From NCBI GenBank assembly GCA_020881915.1, contig JAJFPB010000008.1, positions 930,001-994,000 on the forward strand: a DNA stretch of 64,000 bases, given 5' to 3'. This stretch comes from Paramyrothecium sp. XJ0827 (Eukaryota; Ascomycota; Sordariomycetes; Hypocreales; Stachybotryaceae). Within the stretch, counting starts at the first letter, position 1, and every line of letters begins with the position of its first letter. Shown in pieces: positions 57,757-64,000 of the stretch. The translations under genes were made by a program, and so were the position numbers. Below the pieces are notes generated by a model. That model was not told the DNA's origin and did not search any database. It was given only the letters and a program-made list of their open reading frames with translations.

Positions 57757-58910
57757 TTATTCTTGGGCCTGCCTAGAAGTGCCAGAGGTATGACGCTTGT
57801 CGTTGTGGTGCTGACCGGCCTTCTCGCGGCGCTGCTCATCGATAGCCGTTCGCTGAGCGATGCTGGAGTCGTGGCTCTTGAACTCGACTCGGGTGTTGGC
57901 GGGGAAGTTCAAGACATGCTTCATGGTTTCGCTGCAAGCGTTCAGCAATCGATACATAGGAGACGTTTACCCGATCAGTGATTACATACCGAATCTTAAG
58001 CACTCGACCGCCGTCAGTTCGCGTCCAGATGCTTAGAATGTCTTCGCCATTGCGCATGCTCAACACGGCGCCGCACACGTCTTCGCCCGCATCACCAAAC
58101 TGGTCCCCAATGAGGGACAGAAGTAGATCCTCCCAGTAGCGGTCGGCCACACCCTTCTTCATGCGCACAACCCACTTTCCGCCCTTTCTGTTCACATCGT
58201 CCTCCCAAACGGGGCGGATATCCCTTTTGAAAAGATGATAGTCGGAGACAACCGGCAGGGAAGACGGTCGCTTGAGGTGTGAATAGATTTCCCAAAACTC
58301 CTCCACCGTCTGCACCGTGGCAATCCCGTGCAGAGTGTTCTCGTATTCGATGTAGCCGTGCGCCTTCGAGATGGGAGGGCGGTACCAAAAGGACCACGCA
58401 TCTTTCAGCGGGTGTGATTGGAGACCGGTGGGCACTCCGGAAGATTTGGCCTCGGAAATCGATGTCATGCTAGGTGCTTTCGCGATTAGCTTGGATACAT
58501 CTTTGCTGTGGCCTGACTTGGGAACCGCGTTGCCCATGGCCGAGTCGAAGGGGTTCCCAGGCGTCTTAGGCGTCTTGGCGGACGCGGCCCCGAACGACGC
58601 GAAGGCGCCCGATCCTAATCCGAAGGCGCTGGAAGCAGCACCACTCGTGGGAGAGACGACCCCTGCTCCAGGGGTGGTGGCGTTGAAAGGATTCGATTTG
58701 CCGTGCGACGACGTGTCACCGCCATGGCGCTTGGCGAAGGCACTGCGCGATGCATCACCGGTGGCGGTACCGTTGGCTGGATTGCCGGGTGTTGTAAGGG
58801 AGAGCTTGCTGGTGCTTGACGGCGAGCTGTCAGCCCAGACGGACATGGCCTGGTTTGGGGGGCAGCTGCATGTCTACTCACTTGGTGCGGCGGGTCCATA
58901 GATTATCCAT
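57757..58910 (-). CDS. Class II eIF4E (4EHP / eIF4E2-type cap-binding protein)
   Basis: Three exons in gene order: 58882-58910, 57990-58826 and 57757-57931, giving 346 aa. The first exon is only 29 nt and encodes 'MDNLWTRRT' plus part of Asn. It joins to 'SPSSTSKLSLTTPG', which makes the internal ATG at 58846 intronic. A Ser/Pro/Gly-rich N-terminus (about 10-135) precedes the cap-binding fold ('DAWSFWYRPP', 'VEEFWEIYSHLKRPSSLP', 'GGKWVVRMKKG', 'EDVCGAVLSMRNGEDILSIW', 'ETMKHVLNFPANTRVEFKSH'). Tyr replaces a cap-stacking Trp ('FWYRPP', 'HGYIEYEN'), as in animal 4EHP. Class II proteins bind the mRNA cap but recruit eIF4G poorly, so they often repress translation. Confidence 0.92.
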
Positions 58911-60332
58911 TAAGACTCGAAGTTGAAACCCTTAAGAACAAAAGCTGTGGGGGAAGAAGCAAGACACCTCGTCGGGGATAGTTCGAGGGCCACAGCGGAA
59001 GCGATGGTGGGTGGGTGGGATTAGAGAGGCGAGTCGAATTGTGGTAGCTGTTGTTTGGGGGTATCTTCGCGGGCTCCTACTCGTTCGATGGGAGGGGACG
59101 TAGTGGTCAAAGCAATAGAGGGAGGAGAGAGGGGCGGTTCGGTCGAAAAAAGTGTCGTTTCGCTGGTCGTGTATGGTTCGCGGGCGCAGGACGGGCCGAA
59201 GGGGGTCGGATGGTGGTGTAGAGAAGCGTGAAAGGGATGATGTTTGCGATGTCTGAGATTGGAGGAGTCGAAGAATTCTGCGTTAACCTGAATAGCGAAA
59301 AAAGCCCCAAGAGCAAGTGGTGCCTCGTGTGCGTGTAGGTAGTGAGGCTTGTACCGCTACCTGACCTCACCGTCCCCACTGGAATGGACCCAAGAATAGC
59401 GCCTTGTTGCTTTTTGGGCGTGTACAGTGTGGCCTTCTGGAAGGCGACCGTTCCATAGGGCCGTCAGTGAGGGAGACATAAAAAGAGGGCCATTAAGCAC
59501 CACAAACAAGTCAATGGGTAGAGATCCTACCATTTCATTTGAACTTGGATGTTTTATTCTCTTTTCAAACTGTACTGGTACACAATAAACTCTTTCCAAA
59601 CTTTTGAGGTTTTAAGACCTTTCACATCAACTCTATCACAGGTTTTCTGTGGATGGACCATGGCAGTGAAAGGAGCTCGCATGATCGGTCCCCTTTTTTC
59701 CCCACTACCTCCTACGCTGTGCTCAACGTAAGGTACCTCCTCACCCAAGCGGGCTTCTTAGGCGCCTTAGTCCTTCAAGTCGCCAAACATTCGATGGAAA
59801 CGATTATAGGAGTGTCATTTAGCAGCGAGAAGCGTGCCACTCTACCTCCCTGTGCGTTAATGTTCCCCCTCCCCGCAACATGAGCAGTGCTTGGCATTTC
59901 CAGAACGCTTCGATCAATAGGCCATGTTACTGCCGGCTCACTGTGATTGTCAACATAGCTAAAATAGTAAGCCTCCCTTTGAAAAGTCAAGATTTTATGG
60001 CATACGAGCATATAATGTTAATCCATACCTGGTTGACGTACACTAAGGTAGGTTTCTTACTTACATGATTTCAAGGTCAAGTTCGGCGGCACGTCGCCCA
60101 CAGCTTTCCGGGCGGTCAGTCGCTCCTTGTCGGCGTCAAGTACCTCTGTAGTCCCACCTCGCTCCACTCACGCCGTCGGAGTACCTGCACTGTACTCCAG
60201 TAGTCTAGTCGTCTTATCGCCCCTCGACCCTCTTATCTGCTCCAGAAAAAAAATATCATTTGAGTCCTTCCGACTCCCGCCAGCCATTTCTACACCCGCC
60301 GCATCGCCATTCTTCCTCAACCAATTCACACA
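58911..60332. promoter_or_regulatory. Divergent region between the eIF4E-like gene and LOC1
   Basis: 1.4 kb between head-to-head starts. The half next to eIF4E is pyrimidine-rich on its coding strand (about 59100-59150, 'cccctctctcctccctct'), a likely promoter. The middle is AT-rich with no recognisable gene. Confidence 0.45.
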
Positions 60333-60981
60333 ATGGCGCCAAGTAAGACGCGCACGATAAAGAACAAGCATGCAGGGCCGAAGTCCAGCGGAGGATCGGC
60401 TGGTACAGGTCCCAAACGATCAGCCACCGATGGCGTGTCCAAATCGCGAAAACCAAAGGGTACCCCTCCATCGCAGCAGCTGAAGGAGAAGAACCGATCT
60501 GCCTTGTTGAAGAAGCATAAGAAGAAGGTCTACAGCGAAGAGGAACTCGGCATTCCGAAGTTGAATACCATCACGCCCGTTGGTGTCGTGAAACCACGCG
60601 GAAAGAAGAAGGGCAAGGTCTTCGTTGACGACAGAGTAAGTAACGCCTCCAATCAGCCAGCACGAAATTTTCGGTCGCGGTTCTAATCATCGAGCGTTGC
60701 AGGAGAGCATGACTACCATTCTCTCCATGGTCCAAGCCGAGATGGACGGTCAAATTGAGTCGAAAATGATCAAGGCCCGGCAAATGGAGGAGATTCGCGA
60801 GGCCAGGAAGGTCGAGGCCGACAAGAAGGAAGAGGAGAGGCGCAACAAGCTCGAGGACAAGAAAGAATCTCTTCGCAAGAAACGGAAGCGCAAGTCCACG
60901 GATCAGGACGATAACATTAAGGAGCTGAGCTCCGCGGGCACCAGGGCTGGGAAGCCAAAGAAGAAGGTGTCGTTTGCATGA
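60333..60981 (+). CDS. LOC1: 60S ribosomal subunit assembly/export protein LOC1
   Basis: Two exons, 60333-60635 and 60703-60981, giving 193 aa, the usual size of fungal Loc1. The N-terminal half is basic and low in complexity ('[15 protein letters not shown]', '[20 protein letters not shown]'). It is followed by the conserved '[20 protein letters not shown]' and a Lys/Glu-rich coiled coil ('[19 protein letters not shown]'). It ends 'KPKKKVSFA'. In yeast Loc1 is a nucleolar RNA-binding factor for large-subunit assembly and is needed for ASH1 mRNA localisation. The junction joins Arg101 to 'ESMTTIL'. It converges with the downstream hydrolase gene. Confidence 0.9.
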
Positions 60982-61299
60982 TTATCTGGGGGTACATCGA
61001 CAGTCTAGCATCGGGGCGGCGTTTTTGGAGTTAGTCATACCACGGACGCTGTAATGTAGTGACAGCCAATGTCTTGCTCAAGTCACGATTCTCTCTCGCT
61101 TCTCGGATGCACCATCTAGCTGGACTATTGTGAAAATGTCAAGTCCTGTAGGAGAAGATGCACAAGATTCGAAGTTCTAGAGGTGCACATATGAAATCCG
61201 TCTATATAATCTATGTCACATTTTATGCCTCCCAATTATATCCATCTATATCGCGAAGCTCCCAAATACAAATGTCTAAGTTGATATGGTCAGAATACG
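60982..61299. other. Convergent intergenic region LOC1/hydrolase
   Basis: 318 bp between facing stop codons; AT-rich in the second half ('tctatataatctatgtcac'). It holds both 3' UTRs. Confidence 0.6.
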
Positions 61300-62898
61300 T
61301 CACTCATGAATGGCAAGTTTCCGTCTCATGGGGTCGAATTGTGCACCACGGGCTTTCGTGTCGACTGTTGAGGGGTTGTCTAAAGGCTTGATGCTGTCGA
61401 GGTCAAGGTCATGGGCGAAGTGGTTGAGGAAGTTAGGGATCTGGTCGTCCTGGTTAGCCAATCGTGGGAAACGACACTTTGGAGGAAATGCTAAACATAC
61501 AGCTCGCGAGTGCCATCGCGTACCGCCAGTCTCAAACCAGCAAAGGTGGCCACCAAGAGACGTGGTCACGAGGACAGTGTTGGGGTTGAGTTTAAACTCT
61601 TGATATGGGATTGCCTCCTTCACGGCGATCTGGCACAACATAAGTCAGCGTTCCTTGCAATAAGATGCTGCCTTGACTTACAGGATCATCCGTTGCGTGC
61701 AGAGCCAAGAACGGAATCCTGATTGACAGGATGGCATCTGACGACGAAGCATCGCGATAGTACGCAGACTCAGTAGGGTATCCCCAGGTTGGGCATCTAA
61801 AAGAGTCAGTCAGCCTTATTCCAAGCGCAGAAATTCATATAGGCCACTTACTGAACTTCGCGGTCAAACTCGTTCAGATATGTCGTGTTTTCAATAGCCT
61901 CGAGATCCAGGTTTGAGAACTCCTCAAGCTCTTTCTTATGCGTACGGATGAGTCCCTTCAACGCAGCTATACAGAGTCAGTGGAATGGTGGTGCTTAGAG
62001 CTCGCAGATAGCACTCACAACCCATAACCCGAAGGTAGAGCTCCCGTCCAATAAAGCTGTTCTGGAGCATTTTACTGGACACTTCCAGGTTGTACGGGTT
62101 CGAGCAGGCAATGGCTGCCTTGAACTCGCAGTTGGAGCCTTCCTCTCCGACATACTATCTCTGTCAGATTCAATCTTTAGTAAAAGCAACAATCGCCGCA
62201 CGTACGTTGGTCAAGATGTTGGCGCCCAGAGAGAAGCCCAGGCCAAATAAGGGCCGGTTAGGAAAGGTTTCCCTCAACCATCGTACCACCTAGACGTCAT
62301 AAGATCAGCCATGTGAGCCCATCACTGTCACGACCGCCGACGGCCTTACCTGGCGAACATCCCAAGTTGCTCGTGCATTGTACAGTACGCCACTAGTAAT
62401 CTTGGTTCGTGCGCAGCCTCGAGAATTCACCACACAGACTTCCCAGTCCTTCGACTCAATCAGAGGGGCAATGGCGTGTCGCAAGTAGACCTCGTGTGAG
62501 CCTCCGGACAGTCCGTGCAGTACCACAAGCATCGGCTTGTTGTCATCCGAAGGCAGGTTCTGCAGTTGCTCGTCGGAGAAGTAAGCGGACCGACGGGCCA
62601 GGGTTGGGTCCTCGCCCTCAAAAGGCTCTACTGCAAAGTCGACAGAAAAGGTTCCCTTGTAGACGCTGTGGTCGGCTTCAAAAAGCTTGCGACGGTAGTA
62701 AACTTGGGGGCCATGTGGCTTCGTGGCCGTCCACATGGTTTGCAGATGGCCATTGAACAGCAGGGGGTTCAGATTGCAGGGCGGCATCGTCTTTTCGCAA
62801 ATCTTGAGCAGATCTGTTTCGTTGCCATCTTTCCCTGCCAACGCCCGTGGCGTTTTGGCATGAGTAAACTCAAGTGCAGCGCGCCCGAACCACTCCAT
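61300..62898 (-). CDS. EHT1/EEB1-type alpha/beta hydrolase
   Basis: Seven exons in gene order: 62350-62898, 62206-62289, 62019-62154, 61852-61966, 61682-61796, 61501-61629 and 61300-61440, giving 422 aa. 'LNPLLFNGHLQTMW' (about 43-56) is the signature start of this AB-hydrolase-4 family. The oxyanion region is 'LHGLSGGSHE' (about 127-136). The triad is visible: Ser203 in 'GLGFSLGAN', Asp in 'HATDDP' (331/332) and His361 in 'GGHLCW'. Yeast Eht1 and Eeb1 make and hydrolyse medium-chain fatty-acid ethyl esters; the physiological substrate here is unknown. The start at 62898 ('MEWFGRAALEF') is preferred; an ATG at 63102 in the same frame would add 68 residues without family support. The last intron has two in-frame acceptors 9 nt apart. 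Confidence 0.92.
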
Positions 62899-64000
62899 CG
62901 TGAACTGAAATAATTTGGAACGACCGGGAAAGGACTGGTGGCCTCTGTTCTGAGAAGAATTCACTAAACGAGGGAGCCTGGTGACAAGCAGATAGTGATT
63001 GGTGAGTGGCCGTTGAGAAAGCCAAAGGAGCGCCTGAGAGGAACAAAACCCGAAACGTTGGCCAGTGCAGGGTACCATTAAACATATACGATTAAGAAAC
63101 AACCTAGTCTGATCAGAGCGGCAGATCGTCTCTTGGGATAATTATGGGCATAATCCAACAGAGAGCCGCACGTGGGTACGAAAATCATGACTTCACCGGC
63201 CGAGGCTCAGAACTCGGGCCACTGCATCGTCGCCTCGGGGAGGCGTCCCAGGCTGTGAGCCTCACCACTGGCAGGTGGGTAGTTCGGACAAGATGCCTCG
63301 TTTGGAACTAGTAGATTGCATCTTCTGAAACTACGCGCAATTCACTAGGATGGAAATCGGGGCAAGTAGGGTTATACTTGTTGACTTTAGAAGCCAAGTG
63401 CCTCGATCGTCCACCGACACTAACACCATTTTTTCACTCCTGCTTTATTACAGTACTACTAGACAACGGACCCCCTTTGCTGTGGCCCAAAGATGCCGAG
63501 GCATCGCCTGAAACTATACACTAAGATAAGAGATTGCTCCAGGTGACGGCTTCCAAGGTCGGGCTGCCCGGCATTAGGTAAGGCAAGGTACCTAGGTAGG
63601 GTAAGGTACTAAGCCAGGAAGAGCAATCACCGGTGAGGATGCGTAATCACATGACATGTCACATGTGAGCTACTTCTTGGGTCCTCCACAAGCAAGCTCT
63701 TTCACATTATGCCTAACGTTCACCGCATGCAACCAGTTTCTTGAAGCCACAACTGCCTCACGCACCGCAGCCAGCGTCATGTTCAGTCAGCGAGTACTGA
63801 GGATAAGACATCCTCACCGCGACATGAGGCCCTCGTCAGAATGGACTATTTTCACGCAGTAGTCGGCAAAGTCAGCCAGCCCTTTGGTGTACCCACCCCT
63901 GCCTTCTGCGTAAGGTATGGAGAGCGCAGCATCGGCATATCACGCAATCAAGGCGCTGGAGACGTTTAGCTTGACTTTGCGACCAGGCAGTATGCGATGC
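62899..64000. other. Right-edge intergenic region
   Basis: 1.1 kb upstream of the hydrolase gene reaching the window edge. It contains an AGGTA-rich word cluster at about 63570-63620 ('ggtaaggcaaggtacctagg'). I see no gene. Confidence 0.5.

Noticed and set aside
1..64000. CRISPR arrays, prokaryotic operons, rRNA genes, complete transposons
   Set aside because: No regularly spaced direct repeats, no rRNA signatures and no transposase or reverse-transcriptase motifs were seen; the sequence is eukaryotic with spliceosomal introns.

Overview
The window is nuclear DNA of a filamentous ascomycete, most likely a Sordariomycete and plausibly Hypocreales. The evidence is short 50-110 nt GT-AG introns with CTAAC-like branch sites, dispersed housekeeping genes of fungal type, pyrimidine-rich promoters, an intron-bearing tRNA-Leu, and islands rich in AGGTA/TACCT words. 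The species cannot be fixed from sequence alone. Exon models below were built by hand from splice signals and frame continuity.

Left arm (1-25080), conserved genes: a CASTOR/GATS-like ACT protein (+), a YIH1/IMPACT homologue (-), V-ATPase catalytic subunit A VMA1 (-, seven exons), an acid-sphingomyelinase-like secreted phosphodiesterase (-), mitochondrial PET127 (-), a HID1/Ecm30-type Golgi protein (+), an epoxide-hydrolase-fold protein that has lost its catalytic motifs (+), and exocyst SEC8 (+). Three left-end genes touch nutrient sensing: CASTOR with TORC1, YIH1 with GCN2, and V-ATPase with TORC1/vacuole.

Middle (25081-46667), about 21.6 kb and very gene-poor. The only convincing genes are two paralogous four-exon membrane-protein genes on the minus strand (29751-30823 and 40844-41953). 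They share exon phases and almost the same exon lengths. A 36-codon ORF with its own TATA box (42889-42999), a perfect 96-bp tandem duplication (32286-32477) and AGGTA-rich islands are also present. I saw no intact transposon.

Right arm (46668-64000): an SRPK-like kinase with altered catalytic motifs (+), tRNA-Leu(AAG) with an intron (-), an unrecognised proline-rich membrane protein (-), the small-subunit processome protein UTP13 (+), the catalytically dead tri-snRNP USP SAD1 (+), a class II eIF4E/4EHP (-) whose true start lies in a tiny first exon, the ribosome assembly factor LOC1 (+), and an EHT1/EEB1-type alpha/beta hydrolase (-, seven exons).

The best candidates for something undescribed are the paralogous membrane-protein pair in the gene-poor island, the pseudo-epoxide hydrolase, the orphan proline-rich membrane protein and the micro-ORF.
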